This document shows, piece by piece, positions 22,401 to 34,200 of a stretch of DNA of 64,000 bases (positions within the stretch are counted from its first letter, which is position 1; the number at the start of each line of letters is the position of its first letter). Below the pieces are notes generated by a model. The model was not told the origin of the DNA, did no database searches, and saw only the letters and a program-made list of their open reading frames with translations. This DNA is from Edaphochlamys debaryana. Its lineage: Eukaryota > Chlorophyta > Chlorophyceae > Chlamydomonadales. The stretch covers positions 3,782,001 through 3,846,000 of the forward strand of contig JAEHOE010000001.1 of the NCBI GenBank assembly GCA_016858145.1, given 5' to 3'. The position numbers and the translations under genes were made by a program.

Positions 22401-25400
22401 GACGAGGGAGGCGCGGGCGCCGAGGAGGGCGAGGAGGGCGGCGCGGAGGCGGCTGAGCCAGGCCCGGGAGGTTCCACGCAGGACCAGGCACTGCCGCCCC
22501 ATGCCGAGCCGCCAGCTCCCTCCCAGCCGGCCGAACCCCCACCGCCAGCGGGCTCCCAGCCCCCGGCCGGCTCCCAGCCCCCGGCCGAGTCTCCGGTCTC
22601 CGAGGACTCTGGTCCGCTGGCCCAGCTGCTGGCGGTGCTGGAGGGGGCCGTGGAGCGGGGGAAGGCGCAGCGGCTGCTGGCGGCGGCGCGGGGGGACGTG
22701 GCGGCGGCGGTGGCGGCCTTCTTTGACCGGGGCGGAGGCGGCGGAGGGGGCGGGGGCGGGGGAGGAGGGGCTGGGACTGGGAGGGGAGCTGCGGTGGGGC
22801 CGCGCGGGGGCCGTGCCGGGCAGGGCGCCCGCGGCAGGGGCGGCGGCAGCGGCGGCCGGGCAGGCGCGGCATCGCCTGGCGGCGGTGCAAAGGGGCCCCG
22901 CGCTTCGGCCGCGGCGGGTGGCTCGGGGTCAAAAAAGGGTGGGGGCCTGGGTCAGCGCAGTATCACGGCCTTCCTCGCGCCCCGCCCGGGGGCAGGGGCC
23001 GCAGCCGGTGCCCCCGCAGCGGTCAAGGCGGAGGTCGAGACTCGGACAGTGTCGGCGCCGGGGCCGGCGGTCAGCGGCGGAGGCGGAGGCGGAGGCGATG
23101 CGGGGCGAGCCGCCGCCCCGGCACCGCAGGTCAAGGAGGAGCGGGAGGCGGATGTGCTGATGGCAGATGTGGACGAAGCAGGGACGGGGGCGGAACCGGG
23201 CCCAGCTGAGCAGGCCGCAGCGGCCGACGGGCGAGCTCCAACCAAGCCGCCGGCCCCGGGCCTCCCCAACCGGCGCCGCCAGGCGACCGGCATTGCAGTG
23301 GAGGCGAAGGCCGAGGTCAAGGCCGATCCGGAGGGGGAGGCGGGACGGGCAGGCCCACCCGCCCAGCTTCCCGCCGCACAGGTCACCCCGGGCGCTGGCG
23401 GCACGGCCGGCAGGGGTGCAGCCGGCTCCGAGGGCGACGGCGGTGGCGGCGGGGGGTCGGACGAGGAGTGGGACTTTGTGCTCGAGGACGCAGGCGCAGG
23501 CAACACAGTCGGGGCGACGGTCTCGGGCGGCGGCAGCCCGCAGGGCCCGGCGGCCAAGCGGCCCCGCCTGGACCCCGGGCCCAGCCCGGGCCCAGGCCTG
23601 GGCCTGGGCCTGCGGCTGCCCACCTACGTCCCGGCCGCCGCAAGCCCAAGCCCCGGGCCCAGCCCCAGGCCCAGCCCGAGCACGAGTGCCACCGCTGTGC
23701 CGCTGCCTGCGCCGCCCCCGTCCGCCCCGACACGGCAGGAGCGGGAGCGGCCCCCGCAGCCGGCGTCCTCCCAACCACGGCCGGGCTCAACTGGCGGCTC
23801 GCAGCCCCCGCACCCTGCAGCGCCGGCGCACCCCTTCTTCAGCCGGGGCGGGGGCGCCGGGGCGGGAGGGGGAGGGGCGGCGGCAGGAAGGGGCGGCGCT
23901 GGCGGCAGGGGCCGCTCCGGGCGGGGCGGCACGGGCTCGGGTGGGCGCAGGGGCGGCGCCTCCGACAAGGGGGCATCCACCGCAGCAGCGGCCGGGTCGG
24001 GCCAGCGGCAGCTGCAGGGGGCGGCGCCGCTGGAGCGGGCCGCGGGGTCGGAGGCGCCAGCGGGCGCCGTGGAGGAAGGCCACGACGGGGAGGGCGCGGA
24101 GCACGCCAGCGAAGAGGCCGGAGCCGGGGAGCAGCTGGGCGCTGAGCCCGGGGCTGGCCAGCAGGCACCAGCAGCGGGCGGTACAGGAGCTGTGGTACCG
24201 GCAGGGGTCAAGCCCGACCCGGGGGAAGCCTTTGGGACCCCGGGGCCACGGCCGGCCGCCGAGGGGGCAGCGGCGGCCCCCGACGGACCCGGCCCCCCTG
24301 CGGCCCGGCCGGCCGTGAGCGCGGTGGCCCCGGCCGCTGCCTCCGGCGCCTCCACCGCCGCATGGGAGGCCGCCCGTGCAGCCTTCCTCTTCTCACCCGC
24401 CGCATACAACCCACGCGTCCACGCGTGCTGGGGCCCCGCCGTCGGCGAGCCCCCACCCCCACCCCCACCCTCCGCCTCCCCCGCCTCCGCCGCCTCCCCC
24501 GCCCCGCCGCCCGGCTGGCCCACCCCCTACCTGCATGTGGCCCTGGCCCTGGCGGCGGTGGACTCCACGCCCCGCCGCAACGCCATCGCCGACGCCCTCA
24601 CCAACATGTTTGCGGCCGTCATGGAGCTGGGGCAGATGCCGGGTGGGTGGGAGCGCGGTTGGCGGGGCTGAGTGGGCTGGGTTCGCTCTCCCCGAAAACG
24701 GCAAGGACCTGTGGTCATCCGCGCTGGCCTGGGCCAGGCCCCCCATACTGCCACCACACAGCACCCATCAGTATCCACCGCCTGCATTATCGTCTTCTTT
24801 ATGCTTATACCTCATCCCCTTCCACCCGCTCCTTCCCCAGGCGACCTGCTGGCCGCCGCCTACCTGGCCATCGGCCGCATCGGCCCCGAGCACGCGGGCC
24901 GCGCCGCCTCGGAGCCGGGCGTGGGCGGGGCGGCGCTGGAGGGGGCTCTGGCGGCCGCCACTGGGGCCACCCGGGGGCGGCTGCGGGCGCTGTACAGGGA
25001 GCTGGGGGACCTGGGAGACGTGGCGCAGGTGGGGGGGGAGGGGGAGCGGGAGGCTATGCGGGTGGTTCACGCGGAGTGTGAGCAGCTCTGACCTCGTAAC
25101 TGTCCGCTTCAGAGGGTGCTCGGTATGTGGCTGGTATGCCCTAGACCCGAACCCCACGCGCCCCGCCCCCGTGCGCCCTATCCAGGCTCTGCGCCGCAAC
25201 CAGTCCACCCTGCGCGCCCCGCCCCCCCTGACCGTGGGGGGCCTGCTGGGGGTGCTGCGGCGCATGGCGGCGGACGCGGGCGCGGGGGTGGCGGGGCGGC
25301 GGCGCGCTGCCGTGCTGGGCATGCTGCGCTGCTGCCGGGACTGCGAGGTGCGGTACCTGGTGCGCACGCTCATATCGGTGAGGGGGAGGAAGGGGGGCTG

Positions 25401-28400
25401 GGGGAGGGTTGGGAGGGTGAGAGGGGAAAGGGGGGGGCAGAGGGGCGTGTACGAGGGGTGGGAGGATCGTGTAGGACTCTCGGGGGGAGGTTCGAGTGGG
25501 GGAGTTCTTTGCTGCATTGGGAAGCGGAGAGGAAAGGTGTGGGCTGAAGGGGGTGAGGGGCAGGTGTGAGGGGTGCGACAATCCTAGCGGAGGCCCGCCC
25601 CTCACACCGCCCATGTGAACCCACCGCCTCCGCCACCCCCAGAATCTGCGCGTGGGCGCCCACTGGCGCTCCGTGCTGGGACCCCTGGGCCGCGCCGCCC
25701 TCATCACACAGCGCCGGGCGGCAGCGGCGGCAGCAGGGGCCGCAGCAGCAGCGGCAGGGGCAGCGGGGGGGGCCGCCTCCGCCGCCGCCTTCCCGTCCAA
25801 GCCCGACCTGGACGCTGCGGCTGCGGCGGTGGTGTCGGCCTACCACCTGTGCCCCGACCTGGATGCGCTGGTGCCGGCGCTGCTGGAGGGGGGCGTGGAG
25901 GGGCTGGCCAGCAGGTGGGGCCGCGGGGAGGGGAGGGGCAGGACCGGGAGGGTGTGGGGCTGGGGCTGTATGCACGCGGCAGGGGGCACGGGTCAGCGCA
26001 CTTCGTCTTGGAGCTGCCGCCTGCTCGTGGTCACGCGTCCTTGCCCTCTTCCTCCTTCCGTCCTCGCCCTCCCCCCGCTTCCAGGTGCCCCATGCGCCCC
26101 GGTGTGCCCATCAAGCCCATGCTGGCAAAGGCGGGGGCGGGGGTGGGGGACGCACTGAGGCAGCTGGGCGCGGTGGGGGCGGGGCCGGGGGCGGCGGCGG
26201 GGCCCGGCGGCGGCCCCCTGGGCTGCCCCCTGCTGGCAGAGTACAAGTACGACGGAGTGCGGGCGCAGATCCACCTGGCGCCGGACGGCAAGGTGTGGGG
26301 GGGGGGCGGTGGGGGCGAGTGAGAAAGAGGGGGAGGGGGGGACGTGCGGAACAGGTGTGTGGGCTGTGCAGGAGTGGCAAGAGGGCGATGTTGGGCGAGG
26401 AAGGGGCCTGCAGGCCGTGGAGTGGTGATGCGGCGGGGAAGCGGGGGCAGGTGCGGGGTAGCGCCCCGGGGCTTGCCTGCCGGGACGGTCGCGGACGCTT
26501 TCAACCCTCTCTCCTGTGGTCCATATGGGTCGTGAATCATGAACCCGCTAACCATCCCTTCCTTCTTGGGCCAGGTGCACATCTTCAGCCGCAGCGGGGA
26601 GGACGCCACCGAGGCATACCCGGACGTGTGCGCCATCGTACGGGAGGCCGCCGGCGCTGACGTACCAACCGCCCCAACCGCCGACGGCCAACCGCCGCCA
26701 CCAACCGCCCCAACCACCACCAGCCTGGTCATTGACGCCGAGGTGGTTGGCGTGGAGCGGGTGGACGAGGGCGAGGGGACGGGGGAAGGGGCGCTGGAGG
26801 AGGCGAATGGAGCGCTGGCGGCCGCGGGGCTGGCGGGGGTCGGTGCGGGTGGGGTTGGGGGCGGCGGTGGCCCCCGGTTCCGTGTGCGTGCCTTCCAGGA
26901 CCTGGCCCGGCGGGCGAGGAGCGCCGTGGAGGAGCACCAGGTGGGGGGGACGGGGCGTGCAGGGAGGAAGAGGGGTCGCGGGTGGATGCTGGGGGCCCGG
27001 CAGTCCTTCTGAGGCATGCCTGCGCCCCACCTGATGTCTTCGTCATCGTCTTCCTCCTCACCACCACTGCGCTGTCTCTTAGCCCTCCACGTATCCCCAC
27101 CACCACAACCACTGTCGCCTGCAGGTGTCGGTGCGGGTGTGCGTGTTCGTGTTCGACCTCATTATGTGGAACGGGGAGCCGCTGCTGAGCAGGTGGGGGG
27201 CGGGGGGATCAAGAAGGCCCCGGGAACAAGGGACCGCTCCGCACGGTCCAGAGCACGAAGGGCAATGCATGTACGGCATCCACTGCCTCCCTCCCAGCAC
27301 CCACCTCATCTTCAATTCCCTGCCCCGCTCTGTCCCAATGATGTTCCGCCTACCATTCCGCCCCCAGGCCCCTGCGCGAGCGCCGCTCCCTCCTGCCCCG
27401 GGCGCTCCCCCGCATGGCCCTCGGCCGCATCTGCCTCGCCACCGCCCTCGAGCTGCAGCCGCTGCAGCCCGAGCCCCCACCCGCATTGGGACCGGGGGCG
27501 GGGGGCCCCGCAGAGGCCTCCATCTCAGCAGCAGCTGCGGGGGCCGGGGCCCCCAAGCGCAAGCGGGTGCGGGGCGATGCGGAGGCGGCCCACGCGGTCG
27601 CTGCGGAGGCGGCGGAGGGCGTGCCGGTGCGGGCCTGGCCGGCGCCCGGGGACCCCGGGGCGCGGACGGCGGAGGAGGTGGCGGCGGCGGCAGCGGCGGC
27701 GGCTGCTCTGGTGGCGTCGTGGCCGGGGCCGGGTGCAAAAGCATCGGGCGGCAAGGGGCGGGGGCGAGGCGGCCGCCGGGGCCCCGCTGGTGGCGGTGGC
27801 GGCGGTAGGGGGGCGAGCGGCGTTGGGGGCGGCGGGGTTGGGGCCGAGGTGGTGGACCTGGCCGGCAGCGCGCCCCCCAGCCCGGCCCGCTGCACCCCCG
27901 CAGCCTCCGCCGCCGGCCCAGTGACCGCTGCGGGGGCAGGCGCAGGAGAGGCGGGCGAGGCACAGTCCGCACCGCCGGTTGCAGCGGCGGCGGCGGCGGA
28001 GGCGGTGCAAGCGCCTGCTGGGCCACAGTCGGCGGCGGCTCCCGGCGGCGGTCAGGGCGGTGGGGAGGAGCGGGGCGGGGCTGCCGTGGCGGCGCCCGCG
28101 GAGGCCCCCACCGCCGGGGGGGTCATCCGTGCGCTGCTGCTGAGGGCCCTGGCGGAGGGCGCAGAGGGTGGGTGCGCGGAGATGAAGGGAAGGGCAGTGC
28201 TGTCTGCTTCGGTGTGGATGCCTCGCCTGCGCCTGCCGACCAGCCTCTTTCCTTTAGCCACACGGTGGCGTCCACCTTTGCTCTCCTTCTGCCCTGCCTC
28301 CTTCCTCTCCCGCCCGCACATTCTGCCTTCCTTGTCCCCCCACCCACCCCCAGCTCCCCCCCGCCCCCACAGGCCTCATGCTGAAGCGGCTGGACGCCGC

Positions 28401-30084
28401 GGCCGCGTACGAGCCCACACGGCGCAGCGAGAGCTGGATCAAGGCACGACCGGGGGGGCCTTGGGGGTGTGTGCTGGGTGCTTGGACTGAGCCCGGGAAC
28501 GTGGGCGCCAGCGCTCGACACCACAGGGCCCCTTCTTTCTTACCCCGTCCCCCCCCTCCCTCCCCAGCTCAAGCGGGACTATGTGGCGGGGCTGGCGGAC
28601 AGTGTGGATGTGGTGCCCATCGGGGCGTGGTACGGGCAGGGGCGCAAGGTGGGAGCGGGCAGGGGGGCGGGGCAGAGGGGCGGGGAGCATCCCTTGCGGG
28701 GCTGTACCGGTAGCTCTCACGGCCCCCAACATCTCACTCCTTCCCGCGCCGTACTCGGCCTCCCTCCCCCCCTCCCCCCCAGACCAAGTGGTTCTCCCCC
28801 TTCCTGCTGGCCGTGTGGGACCCCGACACCGCCACCTTCCAGAGCCTGTGCCGCTGCATGAGCGGCTTCAGCGACGCGTTCTACGCAGAGGCCACGGAGC
28901 GACTGGGGGCCACAGCCATACCGGGTGGGTGGGCGGGGGGTGGGTCCGTCCCTGTGCGCCGTGGCTGACGCCCGACGGGAGGAAGGTAAGGGGGTGCATG
29001 ACGTTAGTCTGCCCCGTTTCAGCCTGTCACACTGCTATAACCTCCCCCTTCCCCCTCACAACCCCTCCACACACGGCTTGATCAAAGTCCGCGTGGTGCC
29101 AGTTGCAATGCCAATCGTTCGTGCCTTGGCCCCATGTTCCGTCGCCGCCTTCAACTCAGCTCCATCTGTTGCGTATCTCACCCCCGCACGGCCATACCCC
29201 CACCACCCACCACCACCACCACCACCCCAGGCCCCCCCCCCAACTACGACACGCACGAGCGCCCCTCCGTGTGGTTTGCCCCCACCGAGGTGTGGGAGCT
29301 GCGGGGGGCGGACCTCACGCTCTCGCCCGTGCACCGGGCGGCGGTGGGGCTGCTGTCGGGGGAGCGGGGCGTGGGCATGCGCTTCCCCAGGTGCGGGGGG
29401 GAGGGCGTGCGGGCGGAAGGGGGGCACCGGTGAGGCGCGCATATGCATGAGCGCGGAGGAGGGAGGAGGCCCCGGGGAAGGGAGCTGCGGCCGTGGTACA
29501 CCACAGCGCCTGGCGTGGGGCCAAGCGGCCCCGGTGCTCGCACCTGCAACCCCATGACCCTCCTCCTCTGCATGGTCACGGCGTTGAGCCCCCCCCCCCG
29601 AGCGAGTGCCCGGCACCCCTTCACCAGTCCCGCACCACGCCTTCACAACACCGCCCCGCCACCCCCACCCCACCCCAGGTTCATGCGCCTGCGCCCCGAC
29701 AAGCGGCCCGAGGAAGCCACCACCCCCGAGGTCATTGCGCAGCTGTACGAGCGACAGACGCGCAAGGCAGAGCCCGCGGCGGGGGCGGGGGCGGGACGGG
29801 GCGGCGGGGCGGGCAGGGGGCGGGGCAGGGGCAGGGGCAGGGGAGGGCCTGCGGGGGGGTCAGCGGGGCCGGGAGCCGGGCGCGGGGGCCGCGGGGGCGC
29901 GGCGCAGAGGGGTGGTGCTGGGGGAGAGGGGGGTGGTGGCGTGCGAGGGGACGGCGGGGAGGGAGGCAGCGACAGTCAGGTCGAGGAGGGGGGCGGGGGG
30001 GAGTCGAGTGAGGAGTGGGACGAGGCCGGAGGCTCTGACCACTCGGGTGGGGCGCAGGGAGGCGAGGAGGAGGGCGAGGAGTAG
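19425..30084 (+). CDS. LIG6: DNA ligase 6: beta-CASP (SNM1-type) nuclease fused to ATP-dependent DNA ligase
   Basis: The twenty exons are 19425-19587, 19733-19788, 19942-20029, 20171-20433, 20597-20968, 21154-21323, 21647-21857, 22086-24642, 24841-25028, 25186-25377, 25643-25914, 26085-26292, 26575-26940, 27125-27192, 27368-28167, 28373-28443, 28568-28648, 28783-28924, 29231-29390 and 29679-30084. They encode 2277 residues with all phases closing. Residues 1-470 are an SNM1-type metallo-beta-lactamase/beta-CASP nuclease: HAHSDH at 51-56, NHCPGA around H113, HCGD with D152, and PYSEHSS with H424. A disordered linker of about 850 residues follows. The ligase part has motif I EYKYDGVR with nucleotidyl Lys1565, FDL (motif IIIa), EGLMLK from E1991 (IV), WIKLKRDY (V) and RFMRLRPDK at 2143-2151 (VI). 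The tail is RG-rich, then acidic. Plant LIG6 has this same fusion and acts in DNA repair in the nucleus. All catalytic residues I can check are present. Confidence 0.95.
19789..19941 (+). other. GC-AG intron 2 of LIG6
   Basis: The exon ends TGCTCGGAG and the intron starts GCGAGT. The join IYCSE-VTARLV keeps frame and the expected SNM1-family sequence. No GT donor nearby gives an equivalent product. Confidence 0.7.
22953..22976 (+). other. PIP-box-like motif in the LIG6 linker
   Basis: Residues 731-738 read QRSITAFL, close to the PCNA-binding consensus Q-x-x-(I/L/M)-x-x-(F/Y)-(F/Y), with Leu in place of the last aromatic. The motif is preceded by Gly/Ser/Lys-rich sequence and lies between the nuclease and the ligase. 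Confidence 0.55.
28444..28567 (+). other. GC-AG intron 16 of LIG6
   Basis: The donor is AAG|GCACGA and the acceptor CCCAG. Splicing joins SWIK to LKRDY, the conserved ligase motif V (W-x-K-x-K-x-D-Y). The nearest downstream GT would insert residues into that motif. Confidence 0.65.
29201..29227. repeat. CAC microsatellite in a LIG6 intron
   Basis: A nearly pure CAC repeat lies immediately upstream of the acceptor at 29229-29230 and doubles as its pyrimidine-rich tract. Confidence 0.7.
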
Positions 30085-31273
30085 CGTGGGGGCCCCACTC
30101 ACAGTCCGGGGTGGCTCCCAGCCCTCCGGGCCTCACTGGCCTCGTGGGACACTGCTGTGTCAATGTGCGTTTATTGATACTTGCAGCCCCGCATATGTGG
30201 GCGTCATGTACATAGGAGGATTGTAGTGGGAATGAACCAGAACAGCAGAGCACAGCCGGAGGCCAAACTCAATATGAAGGAATGGTCGGAGCTGCTGAGA
30301 GGACAAGAGCATGTTGTGCGTAGATTTGTAGAGGGGGAAGCATGGACACACGCGGTCGAGAGCATGTATACCGTACACGACATTTGTGTGCGAGGGGCTT
30401 AGAAGCAGGATGGCGGGGGGGCAAGGGGCGTGGCGGGGGGCAAGTTGCACTAGAAGGCTGAAGCACGTTGCTGGCTTGCTGCTGGTGTGTGGTGTGCTGG
30501 TGTGTGGTGGCTGTGCTAGCTTGGCCATGACAGCGACGGAGAGGCACGTTCGCGGACAGAAGGAGGTCTTCCACAGGTGTGGATACGAGTATGGATCCAG
30601 ACACGGTTGCAATACGACTCAAGTGCAGGAGCCACGTGGAATCCGAGTAAGATGTATCTCGACTACGGTACTCGGCAACAAGTGGCACCCCTTTCACGCC
30701 AGTCCTATGCGTGCATCCTGCCAGGGGCAGCCCGCGCGTCGCGGCGCAAGGCCCCAACTATCCTTCTTCGCCCCCCCCCCCATTCACACATGACGGGGGA
30801 TCTCACACCTCCGTCCATCACACACTCCGTGTTCCCACGCCATGTGCTGGCAGCACTGGCGCCAGCCCTCGAGAACAGTGATCAGCAGCATGCAGCAAGC
30901 CCAGCGACCTCGGGTTAACTCCTAGTAAACTAGAGATAAGCATATGGTAGCTAACACTCTGGTGTCAACTCAACGTCAATGTCCGAGTCCAACATGTGAT
31001 GCACGAGACCCCTTGTCCCGGATCCGACATCCACAACAATGGAGACACATGAATGGCGTTTGCCGGGTGCAACATGGCACTGCATTACGTCGATAAAGTG
31101 TAAGCCACTAAGCGCATCAGTACTTCCAGTACATCAGGCCCGCACCAACGGGCCAAAACAGAAAGGTGCAGGTCAAGCCAAACACCACACCAAAGACGGC
31201 TACGGATAGAGGCACACGGTTCGGGAACGAAAAAAGCAGAACCCAAACTCACGGCGTGCTTGCGCCGGGCAGC
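30085..31273. other. convergent intergenic region, LIG6 / REJ gene
   Basis: These 1.2 kb are AT-richer than their surroundings, with short TG-rich stretches around 30480-30520 and a plus-strand TGTAA at 31099-31103. Open frames here (for example 30386-30793 plus) lack codon bias and splice context. I see no gene. Confidence 0.6.
31099..31103 (+). promoter_or_regulatory. candidate poly(A) signal TGTAA for LIG6
   Basis: This is the first plus-strand TGTAA I find after the stop at 30084, about 1 kb downstream. A long 3' UTR is common in volvocine genes, but the distance keeps the call weak. Confidence 0.3.
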
Positions 31274-34200
31274 CTACCAGGCGCTCTTGCCGGCCACCGC
31301 CGCCCGCTCCCTCTCCCGCTCCCTCCGCCGCTCCGCCTCCAACTCCCGCTTGCGCGCCTTCTGCTCCTCCCGCTCCCGCTCCTCCCTCTCTTTCAGCTCC
31401 CGCTTCTCCCGCTCGCGCTGAGCGCGGAAGCCCTCCGGCTCGTCCAGGCGGGCAGGGGCCCGCTGCGGCGCCCAGCGGGGGTCGTCCCCCGCCTCAGCCG
31501 CAAAGCTCCGCCCCTGCGCCGGCCCCGGCCCTGGCCCTGCCCGGTCCCGGTCCCGGCCTCGGTCCCGGCCCCGGCCCTGGCTGCGCTCCCCGCCGTGCCC
31601 CCCCTCGTCTCCCTCGCGCGCTCGCTCCCGCTGCTGCCGCTCCTCCCGCCCGCGCTTCCAGTTGCGGCCGCCCCGGTACCAGGGTATGGCCCCGCCCTCC
31701 GCCCCCCCGCCCCCGTCGCCGCCCCTCCGCGCCTCCTGCTCTCGCTCCCGCTCCCGCCGCACCGCGTCCCGCTCTGCCTTCTTCCGCCGCCACCAGCCCC
31801 GGATGCCGCCGCCGGCCCCCACGGGCGTCTCGTCGTACTGCTGGTGCGGGCTGACATTCTGCTGCCGCCGCCTCACCACCACCACGATACACACCACCAG
31901 CAGCACTAGCACCACAAACCCGCCCACTGCCGCGCCGATAATCGCGCCCAGCGGCACGCCTCCGCCACCGTCATCCTCACTGCTCGTAGTACCATTGTTA
32001 GCGGCTTCCAAGACGGTGCTGCTGGCGGCCTCGGGTAGGGGCAGGGGCGTGGCGGTGCCGAGCTGCGCTGTGGCGTCCGTGACACCGTAGCGGGCCCGGA
32101 AGGCCGCGGGCAGTGTCTCCAGCGGCCGCACCGCCAGCGCCGCCAGGGCCGCGTCCGCGGTGCCGGCGGCGGCGGGCAGTGCGAGCTGCAGCACCGCCGC
32201 CACGGAGTCGCCCGCGGCGGAGGGCACCACGGACACCACGGAGACGGAGGAGGCGGGCAGCTGGGGGCGGGGAGTGCGAGGGGTGGGAAGGGGGAGGGCG
32301 CACGGGTCGGGACCAATGGCGGGAGCAGCTGCGGAGCAGGCGGCTGCCACTAAAAACCGCCGCACCGGCATGAGGCTCTCTGACGAGCTCCCAATCCTCA
32401 ACCGCCCACCCCCCACCCATCCCCACGCACCTCTGTGACGTTGGCGATGGCCCCCTGCAGCGCCGTCCGGAAGGCCGCCAGGTCGGCACTGGCCGCCACC
32501 TGGGACGCGTCCATGCGCAAGTTGAGCGCCAGCACCACAGCGCGGCCGGCGGGGGCGGGCGGCGGCAGCGGCCGGGGCGGCGGCGGCGGCGGGGACGCGC
32601 GCGGCGGCGGGGAGGGCGGCGGCGGCGGTGGAGGAGGAGGAGGCGAGGGCGAGAAGGGCGGCTGCGGCCCCTGCGCCACCACGTACGACCCCATGACCGA
32701 CGCGCGGCACGTGACCGTACCCGCCGTGGCGTTGTACGACACGTGTACGGCAGGTGCCGTACCGGCGCCGCCGGGTAGCCCCGCCAGGGCGCCCGTGAGC
32801 GTGGGCGTAATCGCGGCGGCGTCGTACCGCAGGCAGGCGGTTGGTTTTGCTGCCACGAAGCCGGGTGCGGGCAGGCGCAGGAGCATGTAGGACGAGGTGC
32901 CGTCAAGGGCTGGGGGTGTGGCGGCGGCGCCTGCGCCCGCGGCCCAGGCGACGGTGGCGAGGCCTCCCAGCAGGGCGTTGGGGGCGGGCAGCAGGGGGGC
33001 CAGGGCGGTGGCGACGGTGGGGGCGAGGGCGTCCGTGGCGAAGGACAGCGTCAGGCCGTAGCCCGAGGCGGCGGCGGCTGCGGAGCCCGAGACCACCAGC
33101 ACCGCCTCCGCGTCAGTGGCGGCGGAGGCCTGCAGCTGGCGGCGGCGGTGGCCGGAGGCGGAGCCGCCGCCGGCGCCTGCAAAAGGAGGATGAAAAGGAG
33201 AAGGGGTGGACTCTAAGACTGAGCTCGACTGACAGGCTTTAGGCCGAACACCTCGTGCGCTAGCACCTCTGACAAGGGAATCCAAGCCGTGTTCCGCACT
33301 CACCCGCGGCCGCAGAGGGCCCCGCCGCGAGCGAGGCGGAGGTGCTGCCCCCCGCGCGGGCCGGCGGCAGCGCCGCAGCGGACACGAACACCCCGTTGAG
33401 CCCCGCCGCCACGCCGCCGCCCCCCGGCACCGCCTGCTGCGCCAGGCCCGCCCCCAGCTGCGCCGCAGTGGCTGCCACGTCAGCCAGCCGGGCCTGGGCG
33501 GTGGCGGCGGCGGCGGCGCGCAGCTGCCGCCCCCGCCGGCGCCGACCCGAGGCGGCGGCGGTGGATGTGTCTCCGGCGCTGGATATGCCCAGCAGCTGGC
33601 AGATCTGCGTGGAGGGTGGAGGGTAGCGAGGAGGAGGTGGTGTTGGGGATCGCCAAACGGGCGGGGCATTTATGGGGGTGGGGTAGTAGCCCATGCGTTG
33701 AAGCGGTCACACGAGCTGCTTAGAGAGCTGTGCGGTGTCAGCTGTGTGCTGCGTGCTGCGTGCTGTGCGTGCGGCCCCCCACCTGCGACACGAAGTCCGT
33801 GCCCTGCTGCTGCCCCGCCGCGGTGCCGGCCATGGCCGCCGCCGCCGCCTTGGCCGCGTTCAGCAGCACGGCCTTGGAGGAGTCGGAGAGCTGGGGGGCG
33901 GAGGAGGCGGCCACCGAGGTGACGGCGGAGATGGCCTGGGGGGGAGGGGTTTGGGGACGGGGGCGGGGTGGAGGGACGAGAGGCGCAAGGGGATTGGGGT
34001 GCTGGGGTGCTGGGGCAGACCATGGAGCGCCATCCAGCGGCACACACAACAACGATGCCTTCGGCGTTAAGCAACAGAGCTCACTCCCCTTCAATCATTC
34101 TACCCATCCCCGCCCCATCCCTGCCCCCCCCCACCCACCTGCTGCGCCGCCACGGGGTCAGCGAAGGAGGTGGAGCCGGCGATGGCGCCCACCAGTCCCG

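Noticed and set aside
30386..30793. A 135-aa plus-strand frame with a hydrophobic Leu/Val/Cys/Gly segment resembling a signal peptide
   Set aside because: The hydrophobic stretch is produced by a TGTGGTGTGC-like simple repeat. There is no supporting splice structure, and composition is that of the intergenic region.
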